Shown here: piece after piece, positions 49,995 to 59,055 of the stretch
Layout: every line of letters begins with the position of its first letter
How positions within the stretch are numbered: the stretch's first letter is position 1
Assembly (NCBI GenBank): GCA_025459175.1
Contig: JALORC010000019.1
Span: 1 to 64,000, forward strand
From: Planctomycetota bacterium
Lineage (GTDB): Bacteria > Planctomycetota > UBA1135 > UBA2386
DNA length: 64,000 nt
Reading direction: 5' to 3'
The notes under the pieces: generated by a model
Seen by the model: the letters and a program-made list of their open reading frames with translations, nothing else
Database searches by the model: none
Told to the model about the DNA's origin: nothing
Program-made: the position numbers and the translations under genes

Positions 49995-51074
49995 ATGTCC
50001 CATCTCTCCCTGGCAGGTCGAATCACCTGCTGCCTGACCCTGGCCATCGCCGCGAGCGCGCAGTGCCCGCCGCCGGGTGGTTATGCGCCGCCGGCCCCCC
50101 CGCCTTCGCGCTGGAACCCGGGCGATTTCACCCCGCCCGGCGCGCCGGCCGCGCCAGCTGCACCAACCTCGCCCGGGCCGGTCGGCCCGAGCGCCCCGCG
50201 GCCGATCACGCCGGGCGTCGGGCCGGCGACCGGGGGCGGCGCACCTGCGGCGCCGGCCCCACAGCCGCCCCGGACCGGCCAGCCGGGACCATCGGCTGGC
50301 CCAGCCACCGCTCCAGCCCCACGGCCTGGGCGCACCGGGCCCCGCGGCGTGCCGATGACGTTCACCCGCGGCGACACGGCCAAGGACCGGCTGCAGGTCG
50401 AGTGGTTCCACCCGGTGCCGCCGCAGCGCTCGGGCAACCAGACTGCGGCGTCCGGGCCGATGCCGCTGCAGGAAGCGCTCGACCTGCTGTGGACCGAGCA
50501 CGACCAGCGACCGCTGCTGGTGCTGCGCGAGTGCTCGAAGTGCAAGAACAGTGACGAGGCTCTGCTGCACCGCTCACTCGACAACGAGAAGACCATGCTG
50601 CTGATGAGCTGGTTCCGCACCGTGCGGTTGCCGGCCCACGTCGCCGAGGCCGGGCACCCGTTCTTCAACGTGTTCGACGGCCAGGGCTTCAAGGACGGCT
50701 GGCCACACTTCTTCCTGCTCGCGCACCCCGGTGCCGAGCCGGTGACGTTCGCCGCCACCAACACCCCGACCCAGCTGTGGAAGGGCATGAGCGATGTGCT
50801 CGAGCAGCGCTACGCGAAGAACCCGCAGAAGGCGCTGAAGGCGTGGCTGCAGCAGCTCGACGCGTTCGACCGGCTCGATGCCAGGAAGCGCGAACTCGAG
50901 GACCAGCTGGCCGAGGCCCGCATCGAGCAAGGCCCCGACTCTGCGCGGGCCCAGAAGCTCGCCAGCGAGCTGCAGGAGAACGCCAAGGAGCGCGTCGCGG
51001 CGCTGGCCGAGGAGCGGGAGATCAAGGACCTCGGCCTGTTGCCGATGCCGCGCACGATCGCCGCGGTACGCTGA
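49995..51074 (+). CDS. Secreted thioredoxin-like CxxC protein B2
   Basis: A 359-residue paralog of B1 with the same order: signal peptide (AGRITCCLTLAIAASAQC), a longer Pro/Ala/Gly-rich segment (to about 120), then the domain with LLVLRECSKCKNSDEALLHRSLDNE (Cys 180, Cys 183) and FFNVFDGQGF, and a C-terminal coiled coil (KRELEDQLAEARIEQG). Both the CSKC motif and the mature N-terminus QCPPxGGYAPP are conserved between the two. The start is ATG 49995 with AAGGAG 6 bases upstream. A2 follows 48 bases later. Redox or metal-binding activity is possible; it is not shown by sequence alone. Confidence 0.78.
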   Translation: MSHLSLAGRITCCLTLAIAASAQCPPPGGYAPPAPPPSRWNPGDFTPPGAPAAPAAPTSPGPVGPSAPRPITPGVGPATGGGAPAAPAPQPPRTGQPGPSAGPATAPAPRPGRTGPRGVPMTFTRGDTAKDRLQVEWFHPVPPQRSGNQTAASGPMPLQEALDLLWTEHDQRPLLVLRECSKCKNSDEALLHRSLDNEKTMLLMSWFRTVRLPAHVAEAGHPFFNVFDGQGFKDGWPHFFLLAHPGAEPVTFAATNTPTQLWKGMSDVLEQRYAKNPQKALKAWLQQLDAFDRLDARKRELEDQLAEARIEQGPDSARAQKLASELQENAKERVAALAEEREIKDLGLLPMPRTIAAVR

Positions 51075-51122
51075 CGTCCGCTGCTCCCCGGCCCGCTGTC
51101 ACCTTCCCGACCCGCCGGTGCC

Positions 51123-52343
51123 ATGCGCACACAGGCTGCCACGATCTGGTTCCCGCTGCTGCTGGCCGCCGTCGGCACGAGCCTCGGCGCACAGGAAGTG
51201 GGACGCGGGCGTGCCACCGTGCCGCCGGATCCCTGGACCGCCGGCAATCCGGCCCGCATGCAGCGGCTCGGCTACGAGTCGGTCGGCGGCCCGTTCGCGT
51301 TCGGCAGCGGGCACGACACCACGGCGGTCGCGGAGCTGCTGGCCGACGAGCCGCTGCTGTGGCTCGAGACCGCGCACTTCCGGATCGGCTGTTCGCTGTC
51401 GCCGTTGCGGATCCGCGGCGACTTCGGCAGCGAGTGGATCGAATCCGTGCGGACCGAGCTGAAGCAGCTGGCCTCGACGATGACCGAACTGCGCAGCGAC
51501 ACCCGCGAGCTCGACCCATGGCTGCGGGTGCACCTGATCGCGTTCCGGCTCGAGCGCCTCTACGCCGAGGTCGCCGCCAACCTGCGCGATGGCGATCGCG
51601 ACCCGAAGGCCACCGCACTCGCCGGCCCGGACGGCAACGGCCCGTATCTCGGCATGGAGCAGAAGTTCACGGTGCTGCTGGTCAAGAAGGCGTCGAGCCT
51701 TGCCCGCTACACCCGAGCGTTCTGCGGCGCCGAGTCGACCGAGCCGCTGCGATGGCTCGACCGCGGCTTCGGCAGCGTCATGTGGGGAGCCGCCGAGGAG
51801 ACCAGCGAGCGACTGTTCGCCAACGACCTGGCGCTGCACGCGCACCTCGTCTTCAACGTCGCGCACAATCTGTACTCGAGCTACCGCGGCCACGAGCGAC
51901 CGCTGCCGCCGTGGGTGGTGGTCGGCCTCGGCCACTGGCACTCGCGCCAGATCAGCACCCAATACCCCGCCTTCGATCGCAAGCGCGACCGCGACCGCAC
52001 CACCGACGGCAACTTCTGGCGGTGGGAGAAGCGGATCGACTCGATGATGCGCAACGGCACGTTCCAGCCGCTGGCGGTGTTCTGTGCGCAGGCGGACGCC
52101 AGTGCGTTCGGCATCGAACAGGACGTGCAGAGCTGGGCGCTGGTCAGCTTCCTGATGGCGGCCCAGCCCGATCCGTTCCTGCGCTTCGTGCGGCTGTGCA
52201 AGGAACCGCCGGCGCCGCCGCGGCGCGGGCAGGTGGCCACCGACACGCGGCCGCCGCAACTGCTGGCGATCGAGCAGGCGCTGCACCTGTCGCTGCCCGA
52301 ACTCGAGGCGAAGTGGCGCGAGTCCGTGCTGCGCCGCAAGTGA
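51123..52343 (+). CDS. Secreted pseudo-peptidase-like protein A2 (degenerate gluzincin)
   Basis: A 406-residue paralog of A1 with signal peptide (IWFPLLLAAVGTSLGAQE). The same landmarks recur in order: DPWTAGNPARMQRLGYESVGG, WLETAHFRIG, a conserved YLGMEQKFTVLL strand, LHAHLVFNVAHNLYSSY (His 248), GLGHWHSRQ and QSWALVSFLMA. As in A1, the HExxH motif of active gluzincins is replaced by HNLYS, so classical zinc-peptidase activity is not expected. The conserved histidines in LHAHLVFNVAH and GHWHS could still bind a metal. It ends 7 bases from a convergent gene. Confidence 0.8.
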   Translation: MRTQAATIWFPLLLAAVGTSLGAQEVGRGRATVPPDPWTAGNPARMQRLGYESVGGPFAFGSGHDTTAVAELLADEPLLWLETAHFRIGCSLSPLRIRGDFGSEWIESVRTELKQLASTMTELRSDTRELDPWLRVHLIAFRLERLYAEVAANLRDGDRDPKATALAGPDGNGPYLGMEQKFTVLLVKKASSLARYTRAFCGAESTEPLRWLDRGFGSVMWGAAEETSERLFANDLALHAHLVFNVAHNLYSSYRGHERPLPPWVVVGLGHWHSRQISTQYPAFDRKRDRDRTTDGNFWRWEKRIDSMMRNGTFQPLAVFCAQADASAFGIEQDVQSWALVSFLMAAQPDPFLRFVRLCKEPPAPPRRGQVATDTRPPQLLAIEQALHLSLPELEAKWRESVLRRK

Positions 52344-52350
52344 GCCCGGC

Positions 52351-53148
52351 TCAGGCCAGCGGCGGCATGCCCGCCGCGACCAGCGCGCTCTCGAGCGCCG
52401 GCGCGGTCGCCTCGTGGAACGGGGCCTCGTCCATGTAGCACCAGCGCCCCCACAGTTCGGCGGCGCCGAGCGCATACGGGAAGTGCGGGGCCGGCGTCTC
52501 CGTGCGCCGCGGCAGCATCCAGGCGGTATCGCCCTGCACGACGATGTTGCAGGCGGCGCACAGCCTGGCCTCGGCGAGCCGCAGCAGCGCCTCGGCGCGT
52601 GCGTTCGCGGAGCCGCGCACCCCGAGCAGGCACAGCGGCACGTCCTTGGCGACCAGCGTGATGCCGGCGGGCACCTCGATCGGCGCGGCCGCCGCCGGCA
52701 CCGCGCGTTCGGGCAGTGCGTCCAGGAACGGCAGGCGCTGCGGCACCAGGTGGGCGTGGCAGCGCGCGATCGTCGCCGCCGCACCGATGTTGTTGTGCAG
52801 CGCCGCGCCACCACTGCCGGTCACCCAGTCCCCGACCAGCCGCCAGAACGCCGCGTCCGGCTCGCGCTGCATGCGCTCCGGCCACAGCAGCAGCTGGCGC
52901 TCGGCGAGCGGGTAGCGATTGGGCGTCAGCACATGGCCCTGGCCGCGCCACAGCGCCTCGTCGGCGACGATGCCGGGGGCGCGGCTGCGGGCCAACGCCG
53001 GACGATCGGCGGTGGCGCGGCCGTGCCTGGCCTTGCGGCCGGGCACCAGCACCAGTTCGACCGGGGCGCCGAACACCATCGCCGAGCGCCTGGCCGCCAC
53101 CGCGAACGGCGGCAGCTCGGCCTCGACCTGCAGCGGCAAGGACGTCAT
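52351..53148 (-). CDS. HIT-superfamily / Ap4A phosphorylase-like protein
   Basis: A ~265-residue protein (ATG 53148; an in-frame GTG at 53187 would add 13 residues). It has the layout of Ap4A phosphorylase/GDP-glucose phosphorylase-type members of the HIT superfamily: QGHVLTPNRYPLAERQLLLWPE, a substrate-binding Asn segment LHNNIGAAATIARCHAHLVPQRLPFLD, whose CHAHLVPQ stands where active members have the HxHxQ/HxHxH triad, and later SANARAEALLRL. It may cleave a dinucleoside polyphosphate or a nucleotide sugar. The substrate cannot be told from sequence. It is divergent from fmt. Confidence 0.6.
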   Translation of the reverse strand: MTSLPLQVEAELPPFAVAARRSAMVFGAPVELVLVPGRKARHGRATADRPALARSRAPGIVADEALWRGQGHVLTPNRYPLAERQLLLWPERMQREPDAAFWRLVGDWVTGSGGAALHNNIGAAATIARCHAHLVPQRLPFLDALPERAVPAAAAPIEVPAGITLVAKDVPLCLLGVRGSANARAEALLRLAEARLCAACNIVVQGDTAWMLPRRTETPAPHFPYALGAAELWGRWCYMDEAPFHEATAPALESALVAAGMPPLA

Positions 53149-53290
53149 CGCTACCAGGGTGTAGCGGTTCGGTCGGCTGCGCTCCACCGCGTGTAAGACC
53201 TTTGCCCCGAAGTCGCTGCACCGCTAGCCTTGGCACGGCGAGCCGCGACTCCCGGTGGCTCGCTCCCTCGGACCCTGACAGGCTGTTCCT

Positions 53291-54223
53291 TTGCGCATCG
53301 TCTTCTTCGGTAGCAGCGACTTCGCCATCCCGTCGCTGAAAGCCCTCAAGGACGGCGGCTTCGCCCCGGACCTGGTCGTCACCAAGCCCGATGCCCCGCG
53401 CGGGCGCGGACGCAAGATCTACGACAGCGAGGTCAAGCTGGCGGCGGAAGAACTCGGTCTGCCGTGCGATCAACCCACCGACCCGCACGGGGAGGAGTTC
53501 CTCGCCAGGCTGAAGAAGCTCCAGCCCGACCTCGGGGTCGTGGTCAGCTACGGCGTGATCCTGAAGCCCGAGATGCTGGCCCTGCCGCCGAAGGGGCTGA
53601 TCAATGCGCACGCCTCGCTGCTGCCGCTCTACCGCGGCGCCGCCCCGATCCAGCGGGCGATCCGCGACGGTCACGGCGAGACCGGCGTGACCATCATGCG
53701 GATCGTCGAGCAGCTCGATGCCGGCGACATCCTGCTCACCAAGGCCACCCCGATCGACCCGAAGGAGAACGCCGGCGTGCTGCGCGAGCGGCTCGCCGAG
53801 TTGTCCGGCGCGGCCCTGCTCGAGGCGCTGGCCCTGATCGGCAAGGGCAAGGCCAAGTACACGCCGCAGGACCACGCCAAGGCGACCTACGCGCCGAAGG
53901 TCGAGAAGGAGCACGGCGTCATCAACTGGAAGCTGCCGGCCAAGGAAGTCGACCTGCTGGTGCGGGCGATGACGCCGAAGCCCGGCGCGCAGACGCGGCT
54001 CGGCAACAAGCGCTTCATCGTCATGGAGGGCTTCGTCGAGCAGGACCTCTACGGCATGGGCATCCCCGGTGGCCTGCAGTCGTCCGGGGAAGAGGGCATC
54101 CGCGTCTGCACCGGCAAGGACATCTACCGGATCACGCGCATCAAGCCCGACAACGGGCGCAACATGACCGCGGGCGAGTTCGTGCGCGGGCACCACATCG
54201 CTCCCGACGCGCGGTTCGGTTGA
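53291..54223 (+). CDS. fmt: Methionyl-tRNA formyltransferase
   Basis: A 310-residue enzyme that formylates initiator Met-tRNA. The start appears to be TTG 53291 (RIVFFGSSDFAIPSLKAL). Motifs are VVSYGVILKPEMLALPPKGLINAHASLLPLYRGAAPIQRAI, represented here by the formyl-THF site NAHASLLPLYRG at about residue 98, and ETGVTIMRIVEQLDAGDIL. The C-terminal tRNA-binding domain ends VRGHHIAPDARFG. rsmB follows 17 bases downstream; fmt-rsmB is a widespread gene pair in translation clusters. No def gene is next to it. Confidence 0.95.
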   Translation: MRIVFFGSSDFAIPSLKALKDGGFAPDLVVTKPDAPRGRGRKIYDSEVKLAAEELGLPCDQPTDPHGEEFLARLKKLQPDLGVVVSYGVILKPEMLALPPKGLINAHASLLPLYRGAAPIQRAIRDGHGETGVTIMRIVEQLDAGDILLTKATPIDPKENAGVLRERLAELSGAALLEALALIGKGKAKYTPQDHAKATYAPKVEKEHGVINWKLPAKEVDLLVRAMTPKPGAQTRLGNKRFIVMEGFVEQDLYGMGIPGGLQSSGEEGIRVCTGKDIYRITRIKPDNGRNMTAGEFVRGHHIAPDARFG

Positions 54224-54240
54224 GCGCCCGGGGCGCCCCG

Positions 54241-55551
54241 ATGGTCACCGCACGCGCTTGTGCCCTGCACGCCCTGGTCGCGCTGGCGCGCGGCCGGGCC
54301 GATCGCCTGCGGGAGTCGCTGGTCACGCGCGGGCTCGATCCGCGCGATCAGGCGTTCGCGTTCGAACTGGCGCACGGCGTGCTGCGGCGGCGGCGGTTGC
54401 TCGATCACGTGCTGACCGGGTTGGCGCACCGCGGGCTGCCGAAGGACGTGCAGCTGCATCTCGCGCTGCAGCTCGGCGCCTACCAGCTGCTGTTCGTGGC
54501 CGGCATGCCGGCGCACGCGGCGGTGCACGAGACCGTCGAGCTGGTGCGCAGCAACCGCGGCTTCGCCAACGCCCTGTTGCGCAAGCTGGCGCAGGCGATC
54601 GAACCGCGCGCCGCCGATCCGGCGGCGGTCACCACCGAACTGGCGCTCGGCCCGGAGCGCACGCTGCTGCTGCCGCTGGCCCTGCCCGAGGACCCGATCG
54701 AACGGTTGGCGATCGTGCACTCGCTGCCGGACTTCCTGCTGCAGCGCTGGCGCCTTCCGTTCGGCGACGATGGCCTGCAGCAAGTGGCGGCCGCCGCGAG
54801 TGCGGTGCCGGACGTGTTCCTGCGGGTGGCCGGCGCGCGTTCGCGCGGTGAGCTGCAGGCCGAGCTGGCCGCGGCCGAGGTCGTCACCGAACCGGCCGAG
54901 CACGAGCTGCTGCTGCGCTGGACCGGCGGCGGGTCGCCGTTCGCCACCGCGGCGTATCGGCAGGGCGCGTTCGTGGTGCAGGATCCGACGGCGTTGGCGG
55001 CGGCACTGGCGCTGCCGTGCGGGCCCGGCCAGACCGTCGTCGATCTCTGCGCTGCACCGGGCACCAAGACCACGCTGTTGGCCGAACGGGTGCTGCCGGG
55101 CGGCCGCGTGTTCGCGTTCGATCCCGATGCGCGCCGGCGCGAACGCATCGCCGACAACGTCGCGCGGTTGCGGCTGCCGAACGTGACCATCGTCGCCGAC
55201 CCGGCCCGGCTGCCGCTCGCGGACGCGGTGCTCGCCGACGTGCCGTGCAGCAACTCCGGCGTGCTCGGGCGCCGCGTCGAGGTGCGGCTGCGGCTCGACG
55301 AACATGCGTTCGGCGAACTGGCTGGGCTGCAGCGGCAGTTGCTGACGCAGGCGATCGGCCTGTGCAAGCCAGGTGGCGCCGTCGTCTACTCGACCTGCTC
55401 GATCGATCGCGAGGAGAACGGCGAGGTGGTGGCGGCGGTGCTGGCCGCGGTGCCCGCTCGCCGCGGCACGCTCGAACGCGAGCAGCTGACGTTGCCCCGG
55501 GCGGGGCTCCGCGACGGCGGCTACTTCGCGGTGCTGCGCGTCGGCGGTTGA
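54241..55551 (+). CDS. rsmB: 16S rRNA (cytosine-967-C5)-methyltransferase RsmB
   Basis: A 436-residue enzyme. The N-terminal ~140 residues are a NusB-like RNA-binding domain (DPRDQAFAFELAHGVLRRRRLLDHVL). The methyltransferase domain has the SAM motif VVDLCAAPGTKTTLLAE, then DAVLADVPCSNSGVLGRR with one catalytic Cys and VVYSTCSIDREENGEVV with the second. It starts at ATG 54241; a TTG inside the end of fmt is an alternative. It is translationally close to fmt. Confidence 0.94.
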   Translation: MVTARACALHALVALARGRADRLRESLVTRGLDPRDQAFAFELAHGVLRRRRLLDHVLTGLAHRGLPKDVQLHLALQLGAYQLLFVAGMPAHAAVHETVELVRSNRGFANALLRKLAQAIEPRAADPAAVTTELALGPERTLLLPLALPEDPIERLAIVHSLPDFLLQRWRLPFGDDGLQQVAAAASAVPDVFLRVAGARSRGELQAELAAAEVVTEPAEHELLLRWTGGGSPFATAAYRQGAFVVQDPTALAAALALPCGPGQTVVDLCAAPGTKTTLLAERVLPGGRVFAFDPDARRRERIADNVARLRLPNVTIVADPARLPLADAVLADVPCSNSGVLGRRVEVRLRLDEHAFGELAGLQRQLLTQAIGLCKPGGAVVYSTCSIDREENGEVVAAVLAAVPARRGTLEREQLTLPRAGLRDGGYFAVLRVGG

Positions 55552-55561
55552 CGACGCGCGC

Positions 55562-56095
55562 TCACTGCGGCCAGCGCACGTAGTCCGGCAGCTGCGGGCG
55601 TTCCTGCCGGAACCAGCCGCTGGCGAGCAGCACGAAGTTGCCGTGCTCGTCCTTGGTCAGCTTGCCGGTCACCGCGACCCGATCGACCAGCTGCAGCCCG
55701 AGTGCCGGCGTCGCCAGCGGCTTGCCGTCGGCGGAGCGGGCCTCGACCAGCAGCGCGTTCTTGGTGCGGGTCTCGGTGCTCTCACAGCAGTAGTCCCACG
55801 GCGTCTTGCAGTGGTCCTCCTTGTTGGTCTCGCCGCAGTACGGGATCGCGAGATCCATCAGCGTGAACACCGCGTAGCCCTTGACGATGTTGGCGACGCG
55901 GCCGGTCACCACGATCGAATCAGCGGGGCCGCGTTGCTTCGCCGCGGCGACCGCGATCGCTCCGGCCGGCTCGGCCGCGAGCACGAGCGCAGCCACGGCA
56001 GCGCTCGGGGCCGCCGGTGCAGGGGGTGCCGACCGCTCGTCCGCACAGGCGGTGAGCACGATGGCTGCGAACAGACACACGGTCATGGACTTCAT
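55562..56095 (-). CDS. Cys-rich secreted lipoprotein at the end of an ABC efflux operon
   Basis: A 177-residue lipoprotein with lipobox LTAC (signal SMTVCLFAAIVLTAC) followed by an Ala/Pro-rich spacer to about 55. The folded part begins SIVVTGRVANIVKGYAVFTLMDLAIPYC, with a Cys-rich segment that continues through NKEDHCKTPWDYCCES (cysteines near residues 82, 89, 96 and 97). It ends VAVTGKLTKDEHGNFVLLASGWF, an OB-fold-like strand pattern. The ATG overlaps the upstream permease stop (ATGA), so it is a real operon member. The clustered Cys and His hint at metal or disulfide chemistry; no known family is recognised. Confidence 0.8.
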   Translation of the reverse strand: MKSMTVCLFAAIVLTACADERSAPPAPAAPSAAVAALVLAAEPAGAIAVAAAKQRGPADSIVVTGRVANIVKGYAVFTLMDLAIPYCGETNKEDHCKTPWDYCCESTETRTKNALLVEARSADGKPLATPALGLQLVDRVAVTGKLTKDEHGNFVLLASGWFRQERPQLPDYVRWPQ

Positions 56096-57237
56096 GTTCG
56101 ACCTCCGATTGCTTCGACCAACGGAATGCGCACTGCTCGCACAGCCGGCACGATGCCGCCCAGCCCCCCCGATGCAAGGGCCGCGAGCAGGCCCAGCGTG
56201 CGGCTCTGCAGGTCGGGCTCGAGCGTGAGCGCGCCCATCGGATAGCGCAGCGACACCGAGCCGATCAGCAGCGCCGCCAGCACGCCGATGCCACCGCCGC
56301 ACAGCGCCACCAGCGCGCTCTCCTCGACCAGCGCCAGCGCCACCGCGAACGGCGACCAGCCGAGCGAACGCAGCGTCGCCAGCTCGCGCGTACGCGCCAG
56401 CACCGCCGCGAACATCGTGTTGGCGCACGCGAACGCGCCGGCCACCACCGCCAGCAGCGCCATCCAGCGCGCCAGCGCGATGATCGGCTCGAGGCTGCGC
56501 GTCAGCGCCTGCATCAGTTCGCCTTCCGGCACCGCGCTGATCTCGAGGTCGAGCCGGCGGCCGGCGAACAGGCGCAGCTCGTCGATCGCCTCGGGTGCCG
56601 CGAGGCGCACCACGACGCACGACACGTCCTCGCGTTTGGTCGCCAGCATCACGTCGCCGAGCCGCCCCCACATCTCCGCTTCGTAGGTGGTGCCGGGCGC
56701 GGCGAAGCGGCCGACGATGGTGAACTCGCGGCGCTCGAGCGGCAGCGTGTTGCCGATCGCGAGAGCGCTCGCCGGCAGGCCGAGGCGGGTGTGCGCCAGC
56801 GGGCCGACCATCAGTTCGAACGGACCGCGCGGCTCGCGGCCCTCGACCAGCTGCACACGTCGGTGCACGAGCCACGCGGCATCGGTGACGCCGCGCAGCA
56901 GCCCGACCTGGTTGCCGGTGCGGGTGGCGATGTGCAGTTCGACCGACGCGGCGCGCTGGCCATCGACCGTCAGCACCCCCGGTGCGGCCGCGGCGGCGAC
57001 CTCGGCGCTGCCGCGCGGCACCACCGAACGCACCAGATCGACCTCGGCGGAGATGCCGAGCAGCAGCACGACATCGGGATCGGCGGCCTCGGCGCCGTTG
57101 CGACCGAGCCCGTGGGCGAACGCGCTCATCGCGATCACCAGCATGGTCACCGCGGCGATGCCGGCGATGGTGACCAGCGTGCGGCTGCGCCGTCGCAGCA
57201 GGTTCCGCAGCACGTAACCGAACGGCAGCATGGTCAC
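56092..57237 (-). CDS. FtsX/MacB-like ABC permease (second)
   Basis: A 381-residue permease with one N-terminal helix (TLVTIAGIAAVTMLVIAMSAFAHG), a ~200-residue periplasmic domain, and three C-terminal helices (ARWMALLAVVAGAFACANTMFAAVL; LVEESALVALCGGGIGVLAALLIG; GLLAALASGGLGGIVPAVRAVR). The C-terminal RTRELATLRSLGWSP loop is the coupling-helix motif of FtsX-type permeases. It overlaps the first permease gene by 4 bases and the lipoprotein gene by 4 bases. The two permeases differ in sequence and would form a heterodimer. Confidence 0.9.
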   Translation of the reverse strand: MTMLPFGYVLRNLLRRRSRTLVTIAGIAAVTMLVIAMSAFAHGLGRNGAEAADPDVVLLLGISAEVDLVRSVVPRGSAEVAAAAAPGVLTVDGQRAASVELHIATRTGNQVGLLRGVTDAAWLVHRRVQLVEGREPRGPFELMVGPLAHTRLGLPASALAIGNTLPLERREFTIVGRFAAPGTTYEAEMWGRLGDVMLATKREDVSCVVVRLAAPEAIDELRLFAGRRLDLEISAVPEGELMQALTRSLEPIIALARWMALLAVVAGAFACANTMFAAVLARTRELATLRSLGWSPFAVALALVEESALVALCGGGIGVLAALLIGSVSLRYPMGALTLEPDLQSRTLGLLAALASGGLGGIVPAVRAVRIPLVEAIGGRT

Positions 57238-58368
57238 TCGTCCTTGATGCCGAGGTGGAGCGGGCGCCGGGTGGCCGCGAACGCCGGCGGCAGCGACGCC
57301 AGCGTGGCGATGCCGATGGCGGCCAGCAGGCAGTGCACGACGGTGTGCACGCCGGGCAGCAGGTCGATGCCGTAGCCCTCGACCCCGAGCGTCAGCGGGA
57401 ACACCGACAGCAACAGCAGCACGGCGCCGGTGCCGAGTGCGCCCCCGAGCGTGCCGATGCCGATGCCCTCGGCGGCGATCAGCAGCAGGCGCTGCAGCCG
57501 GCCCAGCCCCACCGTCTCCAGCACGCTCATCTCGCTGCTGCGCGACTGGGCGCTGATGAACACCGTGTTGGCGAGCACCAGCGCCACCACCAGCACCGCC
57601 AGGTAGCCGAGCCAGCGCGCGAAGTCGACCACCTCGGTGATCTCGGCGATCGCCGCGGCGACGAAGGCCTGCATGCTCTTGGTGTCGGTGCGCGCCTCGT
57701 CGGTGCGGAAGCCGGCGTCGATCGCACTGGCGATCGCGACCGGATCGGCACCCTGGTCGAGCCGCACCAGGAACTGCGTCGCCGTGCCCTGTCGCTTGCG
57801 CGCCAGCGCCAGCTGATCGAGTTGCACGAACGCGAGGTTGCCGACGCCCGCGGTGTCGCTGCGCACGATCGCGCTGATGTGCAGGTCGACCTCGCCGAGC
57901 CGCGCGCGTTCGCCGGCGCGCAGCCCGCGGCGAGCCGCGAGCCGTTCGCCGACCAGCGCCCCGTCGCTGCGTTCGCGCCAGTCGGCGAGATTGCCCTCGA
58001 GCACTTCGAGGTCGTACAGCACCGTCAGCTGCTCGCTGGTGACGCCGTGCAGCGTCACCAGATCGAGGTTGCTGCGACAGCTGTTGATGAACACCAGGGT
58101 CGGCAGCACGGCGGCGACGCCGGGCACGGCGCCGATGTCGCGTTCGTAGCGCAGCGGCAGTTCCGACGTCAGCGGGCAGAAGCGGCTGTCCTGGAACACC
58201 ACCAGCACCGGTCGATCGGCGCGGCGCTGCAGGTCCTGCACACCGTCGTCGACGGTGCGCACGAACGTGAACAGCGCCATCGCCAGCGCGGCGCCGAGCA
58301 GCGTCAGCAGCGAACGCATGCGCGCGCGCCGCGCGGTGCGCAGCACGTACGGCAGGAAGGCGAGCAGT

Positions 58369-58376
<8 letters not shown>
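57234..58376 (-). CDS. FtsX/MacB-like ABC permease (first)
   Basis: A 380-residue permease of the same fold as its neighbour. N-terminal helix around [21 protein letters not shown]; periplasmic part with [16 protein letters not shown]-terminal helices including [23 protein letters not shown], the coupling loop [42 protein letters not shown] and [24 protein letters not shown]. It overlaps the ATPase gene by 8 bases. The system resembles MacAB or YknXYZ exporters. Confidence 0.9.
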
Positions 58377-59051
<675 letters not shown>

Positions 59052-59055
<4 letters not shown>

